From NCBI GenBank assembly GCA_026874595.1, contig CM049319.1, forward strand, positions 319,501-383,500: a stretch of DNA of 64,000 nucleotides. Reading direction: 5' to 3'. Under the pieces are notes generated by a model. The model worked only from the letters and a program-made list of their open reading frames with translations, did not search any database and was not told the DNA's origin. Positions 1 through 12,566 of this stretch are shown here, in pieces. Both the position numbers and the translations under genes were made by a program. The DNA comes from Sipunculus nudus (lineage: Eukaryota > Annelida > Sipuncula > Golfingiida > Sipunculidae). Position 1 is the stretch's first letter. The number at the start of each line of letters is the position of its first letter.

Positions 1-268
1 CAACTGGACCGAGAATCTTCTCTCTTGACATGCTGAGAGGCCCATGAAAAGTCTCCTTAAAAACTTGAAATTAGGTCTCTGTTACCCATAACCTCTTGAG
101 CTATGGGGCTCCGAAGTACCCCCCAGAATAATGGAAAATTTGATACAAAAGCTCAAGTATCTGAACAATTATTATATTGATCACCATGATTCTTTGCATG
201 GATATTGATCATGAAATGTTTCATCAGTTTCTGCATTTTGGTGGCGCCACCTGTATTTTTTCAATTTT
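1..268 (+). repeat. Internal part of a dispersed tandem-type repeat
   Basis: This stretch holds the same blocks as the next element: phrases such as 'ggacctagaatcttct' and 'gaagtacccccc' recur several times up to about 1700. It ends just before the hairpin that opens the following copy. No gene is seen. Confidence 0.6.
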
Positions 269-1816
269 TAGCTCAGCTGACTGAAAGTCATCTGAGCTAT
301 AGGGATCACCTTTTGTCCGTCGTCCGTCCGGCCATCCAGGCGTCTGTCTGTTAACAGGGCACAAATCGTAACCGCTAGACCTGGAATCTTCTTACTTGAC
401 ATCCTGGGAGGTCTATGGAAATTCTCCTTGTAAACCTGAAATTAGGTCACTGTGACCTAATTTCTGGAGATTGGTGGCGCCACCTATATTTTTTTTATTT
501 TTTACGATTTTTTTTCTCTACTTTTGTGATCTTTAAACATTTGGTCATCTGTAAACAGGGCACAAATCATAATGACTGGACCTAGAATCTTCTGTCCTCA
601 CCTCCAGGGAAGCCCATAAAAGGTCTACATGGAAACGCGAAATAAGGTCCCTGTTACCCATATTCTGTGAGCTATGGGGCTCTGAAGTACCCCCCAGATA
701 AAGATTTGGTCATATATTAACAGGGCACAAATCATAATGACTGGACCTAGAATCTTCTTTCTTGACATGCAGGGAGGCCTTTGAAAAGTCTCTTTGGAAA
801 TCTGAAATTAGGTCTCTGTTACCCATATCCTTCATGCTATGGGGCTGCGAAGTACCCCCCTGAATAAAGGAAAATTTGATACAAAAGCTCAAGTATCCAA
901 ACAACTGATGCATTTTCCCCCATGGTTCTTTGCACCGATATTAATCATGGAGTGTTTCATAAGTTTCTGCAGACTAGTGGCACAACTTGTATTTTTTTGT
1001 TATTTTAACATTTTTCACTTTATTTTTTTAGACCTTTTAAGATTTGGTCATCTGTTAACAGGGCACAAATCATATCAACTGGACCTAGAATCTTCTGTCA
1101 TGACATGCAAGGACGGTCATAAAAAGTCTATATGGAAACCTGATATAAGGTCTCTGTTACTGATATCCTTTCAGCTATGAGGCTCAGAAGTTCCTCCCAG
1201 AATAATGCAAAATTTGATACAATAACTAATGCATTGATCACCATGATTGTCCACATTTGTATTGATAATTGCTTGTTTAATCAGTTTCTGTAGACTGGTG
1301 GTGCCACCTGTATTTTGATTTTTTAAGAATTTTTTTCTTAATTTTTGAGACCTTTAAACATTTGGTCATCTGTTAACAGGCCACAAATCATAATGACTTG
1401 ACCTAGAATCTTCTTTCTTAACATGCAGGGAGGTCCATGAAACATCTTGGAAACTTGAAATTAGGTCTCTGTTACCCATATCCTTCATCCTATGCGGCTT
1501 TGAAATACCCCCCAGAATAAACATTTGGTCATCTGGTAACAGGGCACAAATCATAATAACTGGACCTAGAATTTTATTTTTTGACATGCTGGGAGACCCC
1601 TGAAAAATCATCTTGTAAACCTTGAAAATAGGTGTCTGTTACCCATATCCTTCATGCTACAGAGCTCCATAGTACCCCAATGAATATTGGATGATTTTAT
1701 ACAAAAGGTCAAGTTTGGAAAAAGTATTTCATTCAAATTTGACATTCAGATGATAAAATTACTTTTGTCAATGTCTTCCTGGTCAGCTGAGCGTCATGAC
1801 CCCTGGGTCACTTGTT
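269..1816 (+). repeat. Dispersed repeat family R, copy 1, with internal tandem units
   Basis: The left end is an inverted repeat, AGCTCAGCTGACT, then GAA, then AGTCATCTGAGCT (270-298), with one mismatch in 13 pairs, followed by a TCGTCCGTCCG stretch. The right end is a CAGCTGAGCG block followed by a gtgaccc/gggtc near-palindrome and CTTGTT (1783-1816). The interior holds about five diverged units that begin near 'ttggtcatctgttaacaggg'. Other copies or ends lie at 2920, 3069, 8851, 24754, 30024 and 31740. No coding capacity is seen, so it looks non-autonomous. Confidence 0.7.
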
Positions 1817-3068
1817 ATTGATTTTTAATAACAAATTAAAGAAAAATAGAAAAGGAATTTGTTAGTTGATAATAACAGGAAATTAACTTGAGTTACTGAT
1901 GATATAAGAATCTTGTATCAAATTAATAAATTTTTATTTATTTTTTATGACAAATTAAAGAAAAATAGAAAAGGAATTTGTTAGTTGATAATAACAGGAA
2001 ATTAACTTGAGTTACTGATGATATAAGAATCTTGTATCGATGGATAGAATGTCACATATTCCAAATAACACCATGCAGTCACCTATGGTATTTTTTCAGT
2101 TCAATTTTAATGATAAAAAAGTAAATCATATTATTCATTACTAATCATTAGGGATCATATGAAGGAAATTAATGATAGACAAAGATGCAGTTGATAATAT
2201 TAATCTAGATTCAAACTGTGTCTAGTGTGTACATTGATGTGAAATAAGTCCAAAATGAATATATTACATTTATTTTTTTAATATAAATAAAAGCCATAAA
2301 ACCAGGTACTTATGATCATTATTTAAATGTGTGAATTTTGTATATTCTGGATTCTCAACATCATTGTTTGGTGAAAACTGAATAAATACCAGACATGGTG
2401 CGAATACTTTGCAACTGTATTTAAATACGAATATGAATATGTACTCCATGATAAATTTTTTTTTCATAAGAATGGGAATTCAGGTAAAAATGAAAGTATA
2501 TGAATATAAGTGCAAATACTTTCAAAATGTATTCATGAATGCATTCATGAATATATTCTTTAATATTATTTTAATAATCACTTCAGTTATATTTTACTTG
2601 AAAAAATCATACGATTCTCTTATTATTTTTAATAAAAAATTATATTTGGGACAATATTTGTAATTTTTTTTAATAAATAGTTAAACTCTTATATTATATG
2701 TTCTGCTTATAAGTTATATGGCCAAGAATAAAATCTGTGTGACAATAGCACTCCATTTGTTAATAAAATAAATGAAATCAATCCTCTTCCCTGTCTCTAA
2801 AGGTACTATCAAAATCATACATAAGCTAAACAACAACAACTCATAATACAGCTTATTTTTTTTATCACATAAAACCAGCATGTGCCTCATTTCTAAATCA
2901 TATTTTTAATCATATATAACAGCTGAGCGCCGTGACCCATAGGTCCCTTGTTTTTTTTTGTCAGAAATCTTGTAATTTTAGCCACTTACATAATTACAAT
3001 GTTTTATGATTAAAATGTCGAGCTGAATGGTTTAATATTTCACAAGAATATTCTAGGATAGGGTTTTT
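1817..3068. repeat. AT-rich segment with a 119-bp tandem duplication and a family R right end
   Basis: A segment of about 88 bp beginning 'acaaattaaagaaaaatag' occurs at 1831 and again at 1950, an offset of 119 bp, with almost no differences. That implies a recent local duplication. At 2920-2953 there is another right end of family R (CAGCTGAGCGCCGTGACCC followed by CCTTGTT) without a matching left end nearby. The rest is AT-rich and shows no supported gene. Confidence 0.6.
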
Positions 3069-4976
3069 AGCTCACCTGACAATAAGTCATCTAAGCTATA
3101 GTCGTGGTCCTTTGTCCATTGTCCGTCCGTCCGTCCATGAACAGGGCACGTTTTGAAACCGTTGGACCTATGAATCCAAAATTTTGCATACAGTTAAATG
3201 TCCCCAAAATCTCCTACCATACCAAACATTGGGTCAGTATAGGACTTTGTTCCTTCGAAACAATCAGGAAAAACCTCCGTTTTCCATAAAAAAAAAACCA
3301 TTGTTACACTTCAAGGCTGCCTAATATCGAAACAACTGGTCTGTTTTTGATTATATTTAGTATTCCTATTCTTCCATACATTTTCTATTTACATACCAAA
3401 AAATTAGGTCAGTATTGAATATTGTTCTGAAGTTATAGGTCTAAATATAATGCAATTTTTTTTTAAATCAGGAAATATATTTACTCACTTTACATGAGAA
3501 TAGCTGAAGCTGGAGACTTTTTTTCAGGGATATTACTTTATTAAATCAATATTCAATTGTTAACCCAAAATAAGATCTGAATTTTGCAAATTTTTTAAGT
3601 TATTAGCATAAATAAAAAATCAATACCTTAAATTTTGACCAACTTTGGCTATGGCACGTTTTTCCCCTGTAAGCACTGTTGATTTAATTTTCACAGCATA
3701 TATACATAAGGATTTAATCTTTTAAAATCTGATATTTCAAAGGAATTGATTGAAATGGAAGCCTCTATTCCAGTTTTCATACACAATGTCAAGTGTTGTT
3801 TTCATCAGGCCCACCTAGTAGTACAGCCTTCACTTGTATCATGTAACCTTCTCTAGGCAGCTTGCCTTGGCTCAGCTTGACCACTACTAGCAGGCTTCCC
3901 CTCAGCTTTCCCCCCCCCCCCCCTCCCCCAGCTGGTGCACAAACTAGATGAATGATATAATTTTCTGTATTTGATTCATTCTTATTCTAGGCTGTGCTAC
4001 ATTTTAGATTTTGTATTGTACTACCAGGGTTACAATAATTAAAGTGCACGTTTAATTGTGTCCACAAAGTGGTGTATTGCTATATGAAAATGTGGATGTT
4101 CATCAGATAAGCAATTCTTTACTTCAGATGAGTAAAAACTTCACCAGGTGTGAATTTGACTATTAATCCCAGTAAAAAATTATAGCTGAGATAGTAATTA
4201 GCACAATGATGATGTTTGTCCCTCATTCAACTAACAGTGTGTATACTTTATTTGAAAAGATGGTTTTATTTTATCAGAATTACTGAATCTTTTATTTCAG
4301 TGAATAAAATTAAGCATGTACTGAAAGCTCCAATGCACAAAACTTTTGAATAGTGGTTCAAGGAATAATCTTGAAGATGCCATGTTGTGGCATTATTTTC
4401 TTTCAAATTCACTTTACACATTTGTGATTGAAAAATAATAAAATATATGTGTATTCATACTATGACCCGATATGAGCATAGCTCATACTCTGGATAAATA
4501 ATGATTGCAACTTAGAATTCTGATATTTTAACTTATATTTTCAGATTTTTTTTATTACAAATTTATAAAACTTGTAAATAAAAAAAATGAATCGGATAAA
4601 ATCTGTTAATTGAAAAAGTGGATATGCTAAAAAAATAGGCTTAAATATAAACTTAAATGCATTATTCCTTTGAATGTGAAATAAAGGTATGGTATTAGTC
4701 CATTCTGTCTACTTGCCTGTCCATCTGTAAATTTTTCATATGCATCACATTATCTCAGAACGTTTACTGTTTTTCTTCATGACAGTCTTGTCAGAGTATT
4801 AGTTTTGCAATCATATATTTAGAACTTTACTTTAACCAAGTTGGAGGGCCCCTTTCCTCTTAGCTTCTCATATGCTTATATATATGAAAAACATTACAAT
4901 AGAATATTTTGCATTTGCAAAAATTTCAAACTTCAGCTGAGCGCCGTGACCCATGGATCCCTTGTTTGAATTGTAT
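3069..4976 (+). repeat. Dispersed repeat family R, copy 3 (uninterrupted)
   Basis: The left hairpin (AGCTCACCTGAC with AAGTCATCTAAGCT) starts at 3069 and the right end CAGCTGAGCGCCGTGACCC...CTTGTT finishes at 4976. This copy of about 1.9 kb is uninterrupted and acts as the empty-site reference for elements nested in the copies at 24754 and 30024. It contains a poly-C tract near 3911-3925. No open frame is convincing. Confidence 0.7.
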
Positions 4977-5299
4977 AAGGATAGTTTGAGTTCATTGATT
5001 CATGGTAGAGTCATAGAAAGCTTAAGTTGGTCTTAAGGCCATTAGTAAGCCTATTTCAAATTGAGGACTGCAATAGTCTCCTTCTGCAAAGTCTCCTTCT
5101 CCTTCTGTTGTTTCAATTTATCTTATTGTACAAAAATGATTCTTAGGTGGCCTTTGTTCAAGTTTACTTAAATGATTTTTGGCACAATTATTAGACCTTT
5201 GAAAATGAAAGGACTGCATCTTTTATTATTCTAAACATTTTTTTTTAAATCTTATGAATGCATCAGTTTAAAAAAAAAAGCATTTTAGCCAAAGTCTTT

Positions 5300-5975
5300 C
5301 AGTATGTTTAAACAGATTTAGCAACAGGCCAATATTGTGTCTGTATCTATAAATATCTTGGCAGACTGCCAACTATTTCAGATTTAGCAACAGGCCAAAG
5401 GTCAGTCTGGGACTATTTATAGCTTTGGCAGACTGCCAACTGTAGCAGATAGGCAACAGGTCAAGAGTTCACTCAGTGCAGTAGCTGCATTCTATTTATT
5501 GCTTTGGCAGACTGCCCACTGCATCAGTACATCAGATTTGGCACAGATTTATTTTTAGCTTTGGCTGACTGCCAGCTGTGTCAGATTATGCAACTGGTCA
5601 AGAGTTTTTTTTCAGTGCAGCCAGGTACAGGTCAAAAGTTCACTCATTCTAGCCAGGTGCAGGTCAAGAGTTCAATCAGTGCAGTAGCTACATTTTATTT
5701 ATAGCTTCGGCAGACTGCCCATTGTGTCAAATTATGTAACAGGTCAAGAGTTCACTCAGTGCAGCCAGGTACAGGTCAAAGGTTCACTCATTCTAGCCAG
5801 GTGCAGGTCAAGAGTTCATTCAGTGCAGTAGCTACATTCTATTTATAGCTTTGGCAGACTGCCCATTGTGTCAAATTATGTAACAGGTCAAGAGTTCACT
5901 CAGTGCAGCCAGGTACAGATCAAAAGTTCATTCAGTCTATCCAGGTGCAGGTCAAGAGTTTACTCAGTGCACTAG
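5300..5975 (+). repeat. Tandem repeat, about 144-bp unit, diverged
   Basis: Blocks such as 'ggcagactgccc', 'aggtcaagagttcactcag' and 'tagccaggtgcaggtcaag' recur. The phrase starting 'atagctt' plus 'ggcagactgcccatt' is at 5701 and 5845, giving a period of 144 bp. Earlier units (5340-5600) are more diverged. A short open frame here follows the repeat and is not supported as a gene. Confidence 0.7.
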
Positions 5976-5989
5976 CTTGAGCCAGCAAT

Positions 5990-7250
5990 TTGTCACAATA
6001 CTCGGGGCAACTGCCTTTCTCACCTAAGCCCTGTCAGCCCAGTGCATCAAACTCAAGGGAAGTTTGCGTATTGGCGTGATATTTTGACCTGTCTGTGCAT
6101 CATTGATGGCTTTCTCATTCACAAGACTGGTGTTGCCACCTACAATGACTTTTGCACAGTGTATGTGCCTGCTTAATTCTACGGAGGAATTTGATATATC
6201 AGCCTGAAATTGGGCATATTCATATTGGATAGCTTTATCAATGTACAAGAGTGTACAAGAGTTGTGGCACCACCTACAATAATTTTTGCACAGTGTGTGT
6301 CCCTGCTTATTTTTCAGGAGGGGTTTGACATATCAGCCTGATATTGGGCATATGTATACATCTTTGATAGCTTCGTCGTATACAAGTCTGGTGGTACCAG
6401 CTACAATCATTTTTGTGTTGTGTGCACACATGCCAGAATTTCAGCAGTGGTGTTTGTGTAATTGTTTCTTGTTCTAAATGTTTAGTACTTATATTGTTCA
6501 TATACATGTTACACATATACCTGAAAAGTAATGGTCCAGCATTGAAGCATAATACCTGGTGTATATCCCATTGCACAGGTTTGCATTAGGCCTGTAGGCC
6601 TTGTTGTAGAATGAATTAATGCCCTTTTCTCAGGAGTGATTTGCTCTATTGGCGTGAAAGTGTGCATGTCTATTGATCTTGAAAACCTCCATTTTATATT
6701 CAAGACATGTGGCCCCATCTGCAATCGTTTTGCCGTGGCGTCCATCTGTATATGTCTTTTGGGTGAAAATTGCTCAAATCTCCGGAGTGGTTCAAGGTAT
6801 TGGTCTCACATTTGGCATGTCCATCCATTTTGGAAAGTTTTCTCATAAAACCAGACAGGTGGCGCCACCTACCTTCCTGTTTTCGTAGAATAAATTAATG
6901 CTCTTTTCTCAGGAGTGATTTGCCCTATTGGCCTGAAATTGTGTATATCCATAGATCTTGGACTCCTCCATCTTGTACTCAAGACTGGTGGTGCCATCTG
7001 CAATTTTTTTTATGTGGCGTCCATCCGTACATTTGTTTTAAGTGAAAAATTGCTCATATATATTTGAGGAGTTGTTCAATGTGTTGGTCTGCAATTTGGC
7101 ATGTACATCCATCTTGGAGAGTTTTCTCATTGACCAAACAGATGGCGCCACTTACCTTACCATTTTTATAGTATAAAATAATCCCCTTTCCTCAAGAGCG
7201 AATCACTGAATTGGCCCTCAAATTTGGTGAAAATGTTGTTTCTCATGTTG
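5990..7250 (-). repeat. Degenerate satellite related to the 270-bp GGTGGCGCCACC family
   Basis: Units of roughly 145 and 290 bp repeat phrases such as 'tttgacatatcagcctga' and 'caggagtgatttgc' and carry eroded versions of the palindrome GGTGGCGCCACC (for example near 6858). Read on the minus strand of the array at 19911-22595, the same order of words appears (a 'cagcagtggtttgac' type block, then a 'cacctgaaattttg' type block, then the palindrome). This looks like an old relative in opposite orientation. Confidence 0.5.
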
Positions 7251-7671
7251 ATAGATGGCAGAAACCATGGTGGTTTGCCAAGTGTCAGTATATGCTGCTG
7301 AAGGTAGGGGCCTATACTTAAAGGGGGGGGGGGTTAATTGTCTGGGGATACTATGGCACCTACCGTGCCAAGAAATATATATAGTTTTACATGGAATCCT
7401 CTCTTTTTTTATGAACATGGACATAGCTCAAAATTTGAGGAATATCCTTGTTGATATTTTTTTCCCTGAATTTAACATTAGATGAATGAGGGATCTGGCA
7501 AATATTTTGGAGGTCTGGTAAAAAAAACACAGTCTGGTTGCTGAATTTCTTTATATCGCGCCCTGCATCAGTATGAGCCCTTTATCATTTTCTTTGACAC
7601 TACCTCTCTGATTTAGTCTGTATCTGTTGAATGAATTTTGTCTGACATATTGTATTATTTTTTCTTGACAG
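7251..7671 (+). other. Intron sequence upstream of the first visible NDUFA9 exon
   Basis: No coding sequence is seen. A poly-G run lies near 7323-7332. The end is a typical 3' splice site: a T-rich tract followed by cttgacag, with AG at 7670-7671. Confidence 0.5.
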
Positions 7672-7767
7672 CCCCCGCAGCTACTACCTGTCAGACCTGG
7701 TGGACTACTTCTACCGCTGCATGCGCTGGCCAAATTTCAAAAGGAGCTACCTCTCCCCACTCTTCAG
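7672..7767 (+). CDS. NDUFA9: NDUFA9 exon (antepenultimate residues of the visible C-terminal part)
   Basis: This is an internal coding exon of a gene for NADH dehydrogenase (ubiquinone) 1 alpha subcomplex subunit 9, an accessory subunit of mitochondrial complex I with a short-chain-dehydrogenase-like fold. It is bounded by an AG acceptor (7670-7671) and a GT donor (7768-7769). It is 96 bp, entering with one base of a split codon and leaving with two. The translation contains SYYLSDLVDYFYR and ends in SPLFR, an aromatic-rich stretch like the region before the C-terminal tail of NDUFA9. The frame joins exactly to the exon at 9138. Upstream exons, including the mitochondrial targeting part and the nucleotide-binding domain, were not found and should lie left of the window or in far-upstream sequence. 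The gene call rests mainly on the last exon. Confidence 0.8.
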
Positions 7768-8344
7768 GTACTGTACATTCAGATGACCCTGTCAGGAGTT
7801 ATCCTAACACAGATATACTGTGTTATATTCATAGTGGATGAGATTGAAATTTGGTGACACTCCCTTTTAAACAAGCATCCCCCCCCCCCCCCCCGCCAAC
7901 CCTCCCCACCAAGTGTTATGCAGTAATTGTAATTGTTTGCACTGTATAAATTTCCTTAATTGTAATGCTGTTTCCACTCCAATATACAAAACTTTCCTTG
8001 AAAAGTAATTCAAGGAGTAATCCAGAAGATGCCAATGTTGTGTTAATCAGCATTTTTAAAGAAATCAATTTTCTTTTAAATGATTTTAACAAATTAAAAT
8101 ACAATTAAAGCCATCAGTATGCATAAATTTATAAAATATGAAGCAAATAATGGATAAATAAAGACACTGTTTAAAATTTTTAAAATTGAATCAAGTATTA
8201 TTTATAGATAATTTTTATTGTTTTGCAAATTTAAAAAATATAATTTTCTGGTAAAAAATAAACATTTGTATGCATGATGTGGTGTTATCTGACAAGATTG
8301 AGATTTATGATGATGCAATTTAGAATTATGAATCAACTTTTATA

Positions 8345-8407
<63 letters not shown>

Positions 8408-9137
8408 AATGTATAAAAATACCAACTTAAAATAGCAAAAAAAATATGATAATAAAATGAGGATCTAATACAAACATTTATTCATTTTTTTCCTGCCTCA
8501 AGCAGAATTGGAGATCAGGCTTTGTTTGCCCTGTAAATATATTTAATAATATATATTATAAAAAAATAGATTCAATTGAACAAATGTGTTTACAAATACT
8601 AAACTGTCAACAGTTAATCAAAAAGCCAACTTATGATAAAGGTAATAGTACAGATCATTTGTTCACAAACTGCTCACATGCTTCAGTTTCAACATAAGGA
8701 AACACATGATCAGGTCAAAAAAATATTTGCAACAATTTCTTGCTCATTAATACAGACCAATCACATAAACCAACCATGGCCTTTATTACCTCTTCCTCTC
8801 AAACTTTATCTCCATTTGATATTATTTTTTATTTTGACCTTCAAGTTCAACTTCAGCTGAGCACAGTGACCCATAGGTCCCTTGTTTTTTGGTTGAAAAG
8901 GTGGTCCCAAATATGAGGGCACACTGTTTCTTAAATTTCAAACCCAGTTGGTATTTTGAATTTAAAAGGGGTACTTGTCAAATTCCAGAGACACTATGGC
9001 CTCCCTGACACCACACTTTCCTAGTTAAACACAAGGTGGGCAACTGTTTTTGCCTCTAAGCCCTTCCATGGAATTAAACAAATCTCATAGAGTCTGTTTG
9101 AATTTTACTGTATCTGTGTTATGATTTGTGTTTTCAG
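7768..9137 (+). repeat. NDUFA9 intron holding a 5'-truncated family R copy and an AT microsatellite
   Basis: From about 7870 the sequence resembles the interior of family R (poly-C tract, then the 'aagatgcca...ttgtg' block). It ends in the family right terminus CAGCTGAGCACAGTGACCC...CCTTGTT at 8851-8886, but no left hairpin is present. A pure (TA)n run of nearly 30 repeats lies at about 8347-8404. No exon is seen. The intron closes with 'tgtgttttcag' before 9138. Confidence 0.6.
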
Positions 9138-9204
9138 GATGAAGGTTTATGCTCTGGAACAAGCCCCGGCCACACCACTGGCAAATCTGGACAGACTGGA
9201 CCGG
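9138..9204 (+). CDS. NDUFA9: NDUFA9 exon (penultimate)
   Basis: A 67-bp exon between ttttcag (9131-9137) and a GT donor at 9205-9206. Its first base completes an Arg codon begun at 7766-7767, and it then reads 22 whole codons (MKVYALEQAPATPLANLDR, then LDR), leaving phase 0. The neighbouring exons fit in phase on both sides, which is strong evidence that it is real. The residues bridge to the helical tail that carries the family's LEDLG signature. Confidence 0.8.
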
Positions 9205-9826
9205 GTAAGCTGTTGTTGATTATCTGATATTATACTCCATATCCTGCAGGTAGAACAGTTAAGAACATTCAAGGTTTTGTTAAGATCTGTTAAGCTAAAT
9301 ACAAGAAAGACCACCAAAAATATGTATATTCATCATAACACAAACTACATCAGGGGTCATATTTGTATGATATTCATTTTGTACCATTTTCCTGTTAACT
9401 CTCCGCTACCAAAAGAATTGTTTATTCTATTTTATAATTTGTGATTTTTATGGTAAAATGAGAACATTGATGAACATATCAAATTGTCTAAAATTCAAAT
9501 GTATAATTTGTTGATTTTATGGTGAAATGAGAACATTTATAAAAATATAACCCTATTCCTTGTTACTGATTTTAGATCATTTTCTCATGAGTTCTTGGAA
9601 ATATATCTGAATTTTTTTAATTACTCAAATGTCAATTGACAGATTTGTAAGGCATAAATCATGTTTTCAGGCCTTTTAAAATTGTTCATTGCAGGCAGTG
9701 CATTTTCATTTGCTGGCTGCGTATTTACTGTCCCTGTCTGTATGTGTTTTTTTAATGTTTTATTTTGATAGGTTTATGACTTACTTGCTTGAATGATATT
9801 TATTCATAAACTCTTTTCCTCACCAG
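9205..9826 (+). other. Last NDUFA9 intron
   Basis: A 622-bp intron with GTAAGC at its start and a ctcaccag acceptor at its end. It is AT-rich and I see no repeat terminus or coding segment in it. Confidence 0.6.
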
Positions 9827-10000
9827 GAACATGTGACTGACATATTGTCTGGCTGCCCCACACTGGAGGATCTGGGGGTCAACCTGACAAAGATCGAGGA
9901 CAGAGCCATCTGGGAGCTGAAACCATGGAGACGACATCGTTATTACGAGGAACATGTAGGAGAGTACGCTGACCCTCAGCCACCCCCGGTCATAGCGTAA
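9827..10000 (+). CDS. NDUFA9: NDUFA9 terminal exon
   Basis: A terminal exon of 57 codons plus TAA (9998-10000). It begins EHVTDILSGCPTLEDLGV and continues with a Lys-Pro-Trp-Arg-Arg-His-Arg-Tyr-Tyr run. The combination of a HVTD-type start, P-x-LEDLG and an R-R-H-R-hydrophobic helix is the recognisable C-terminal tail of NDUFA9. In complex I this subunit sits on the matrix-side peripheral arm near the quinone channel; that is family knowledge, not visible here. The tail ends in a proline-rich DPQPPPVIA. The reading frame is intact over all three visible exons, so this looks like a functional gene and not a retrocopy. Confidence 0.85.
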   Translation, partial: EHVTDILSGCPTLEDLGVNLTKIEDRAIWELKPWRRHRYYEEHVGEYADPQPPPVIA

Positions 10001-10376
10001 AACTGCGTAGGAAAGTTGATGACCATGATCAAAGCCAGGTCATGGCCTCAACTATATACAAACTTGAATGAGGTGGACTCTTGTAGCTGCTACGTAAAGC
10101 TTTAAAATGGAGGCAAAGGCTCGCCACCCAATATTGAGGATGTTGTAAAGCAAGCACAGTGAATGACCAGCCATTAAGTATATCATATGTTTACTACAGG
10201 CACAGTGAAATACCAAGTTAAATGTGTAGGTTCAGGTCATATCATTGTGCTGTTTACAGAATAAACTTGAGCCACATGATGTGTCCCATGTCGACTTGTT
10301 CATGTGTAAATAAATTATCATATTAACAATGGGTTGTTATGCTTCACTCAGTTATTATAGTATATGTTATCAAATT
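10001..10376 (+). other. NDUFA9: NDUFA9 3' untranslated region and polyadenylation signals
   Basis: AATAAA hexamers at 10260-10265 and 10309-10314 lie 260-315 bases after the stop codon, a normal 3' UTR distance. The minisatellite that follows begins soon after, so transcripts that miss these signals would run into it. Confidence 0.6.
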
Positions 10377-12566
10377 GCCAAGTCAGTGTAGAAAGGTGTG
10401 AGGATCAGTGCTGTAGTGGAATATTCAGTGTAGAAATGTGCTGTGATGTGTGATTGTGAGGGTAAGCAAGGATCAGTGCTATAGTAGAGAAGTCAGTGTA
10501 GAAAGTTCCTGTGATGTGTGACCATGATCGTGAGGATAAGCAAGGATCAATGCTTTAGTAGAGTAGTCAGTGTAGAAAGTTGCTGTGATGTGTGACCATG
10601 AGGATCAGCAAGGATCAATGCTTTAGTAGAGTAGTCAGTGTAGAAAGGTGCTGTGATGTGTGACTGTGAGGATCAGCAAGGATCAATGCTTTAGTAGAGT
10701 AGTCAGTGTAGAAAGTTGCTGTGATGTGTGACCATGAGGATCAGCAAGGATCAATGCTTTAGTAGAGTAGTCAGTGTAGAAAGTTGCTGTGATGTGTGAC
10801 TGTGAGGATAAGCAAGGATCAGTGCTATAGTAGAGTAGTCAGTGTAGAAAGTTGCTGTGATGTGTGTCCATGAGGAAAAGCAAGGATCAGTGCTGTAGTA
10901 GGATAGTCAGTGTAGAAAGGTGCTGTAATGTGTGGCCGTGAGGGTAAGCAAGGATCAGTGCCATAGAAGAGTAGTCAGTGTAGAAAGGTGCTGTGGTGTG
11001 TGGCCGTGAGGGTAAGCAAGGATCAGTGCCGTAGAAGAGTAGTCAGTGTAGAAAGTTGCTGTGATGTGTGACCATGAGGATCAGCAAGGATCAATGCTTT
11101 AGTAGAGTAGTCAGTGTAGAAAGTTGCTGTGATGTGACTGTGAGGATCAGCAAGGATCAATGCTTTAGTAGAGTAGTCAGTGTAGAAAGTTGCTGTGATG
11201 TGTGACCATGAGGATCAGCAAGGATCAATGCTTTAGTAGAGTAGTCAGTGTAGAAAGGTGCTGTGATGTGTGACTGTGAGGATCAGCAAGGATCAATGCT
11301 TTAGTAGAGTAGTCAGTGTAGAAAGTTGCTGTGATGTGTGACTGTGATGATCAGCAAGGATCAATGCTTTAGTAGAGTAGTCAGTGTAGAAAGTTGCTGT
11401 GATGTGTGACTGTGAGGATAAGCAAGGATCAGTGCTATAGTAGAGTAGTCAGTGTAGAAAGGTGCTGTGATGTGTGACCGTGAGGGTAGGCAAGGATCAG
11501 TGCTGTAGTAGGATAGTCAGTGTTGAAAGGTGCTGTGATGTGTGTCCATGAGGATAAGCAAGGATCAGTGCTGTAGTAGAGAAGTCAGTGTAGATAGGTG
11601 CTGTGATGTGTGACCTTGAGGATCAGCAAGGATCAGTGCTGTAGTAGGATAGTCAGTGTAGAAAGGTGCTGTAATGTGTGGCCGTGAGGGTAAGCAAGGA
11701 TCAGTGCCGTAGAAGAGTAGTCAGTGTAGAAAGGTGCTGTGATGTGTGACCTTGAGGATAAGCAAGGATCAGTGCTGTAGTAGAGAAGTCAGTGTAGAAA
11801 GGTGCTGTGATGTGTGTCCATGAGGAAAGGAAGGATCAGTGCTGTAGTAGGATAGTCAGTGTAGAAAGGTGCTGTAATGTGTGGCCGTGAGGGTAAGCAA
11901 GGATCAGTGCCGTAGAAGAGTTGTCAGTGTAGAAAGGTGCTGTGGTGTGTGGCCGTGAGGGTAAGCAAGGATCAGTGCCGTAGAAGAGTAGTCAGTGTAG
12001 AAAGGTGCTGTGATGTGTGGCCGTGAGGGTAAGCAAGGATCAGTGCTGTAGAAGAGTAGTCAGTGTAGAAAGGTGCTGTGATGTGTGGCCGTGAGGGTAA
12101 GCAAGGATCAGTGCCGTAGAAGAGTAGTCAGTGTAGAAAGGTGCTGAGATGTGTCCATGAGGATAAGCAAGGATCAGTGCTGTAGTAGAGTAGTCCGTGT
12201 AGAAAGGTGCTGTGATGTGTGTCCATGAGGATAAGCAAGGATCAGTGCTGTAGTAGGATAGTCAGTGTAGAAAGGTGCTGTAATGTGTGGCCGTGAGGGT
12301 AAGCAAGGATCAGTGCCGTAGAAGAGTAGTCAGTGTAGAAAGGTGCTGTGGTGTGTGGCCGTGAGGGTAAGCAAGGATCAGTGCCGTAGAAGAGTAGTCA
12401 GTGTAGAAAGGTGCTGTGGTGTGTGGCCGTGAGGGTAAGCAAGGATCAGTGCCGTAGAAGAGTAGTCAGTGTAGAAAGGTGCTGTGGTGTGTGGCCGTGA
12501 GGGTAAGCAAGGATCAGTGCCGTAGAAGAGTAGTCAGTGTAGAAAGGTGCTGTGATGTGTGGCCGT
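10377..12566 (+). repeat. Minisatellite, 68-bp unit, about 32 copies
   Basis: The unit carries 'gtcagtgtagaaaggtgctg', then 'tgtgatgtgtg', then 'aagcaaggatcagtgc'. Consecutive starts at 10566 and 10634 give a 68-bp period. Variant types (with gtaagcaag, with gatcagcaag, with the gaagagtag ending) occur in runs, suggesting block duplications. The array is cut at 12566 by retrotransposon A and its last part continues at 19231. Confidence 0.9.
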
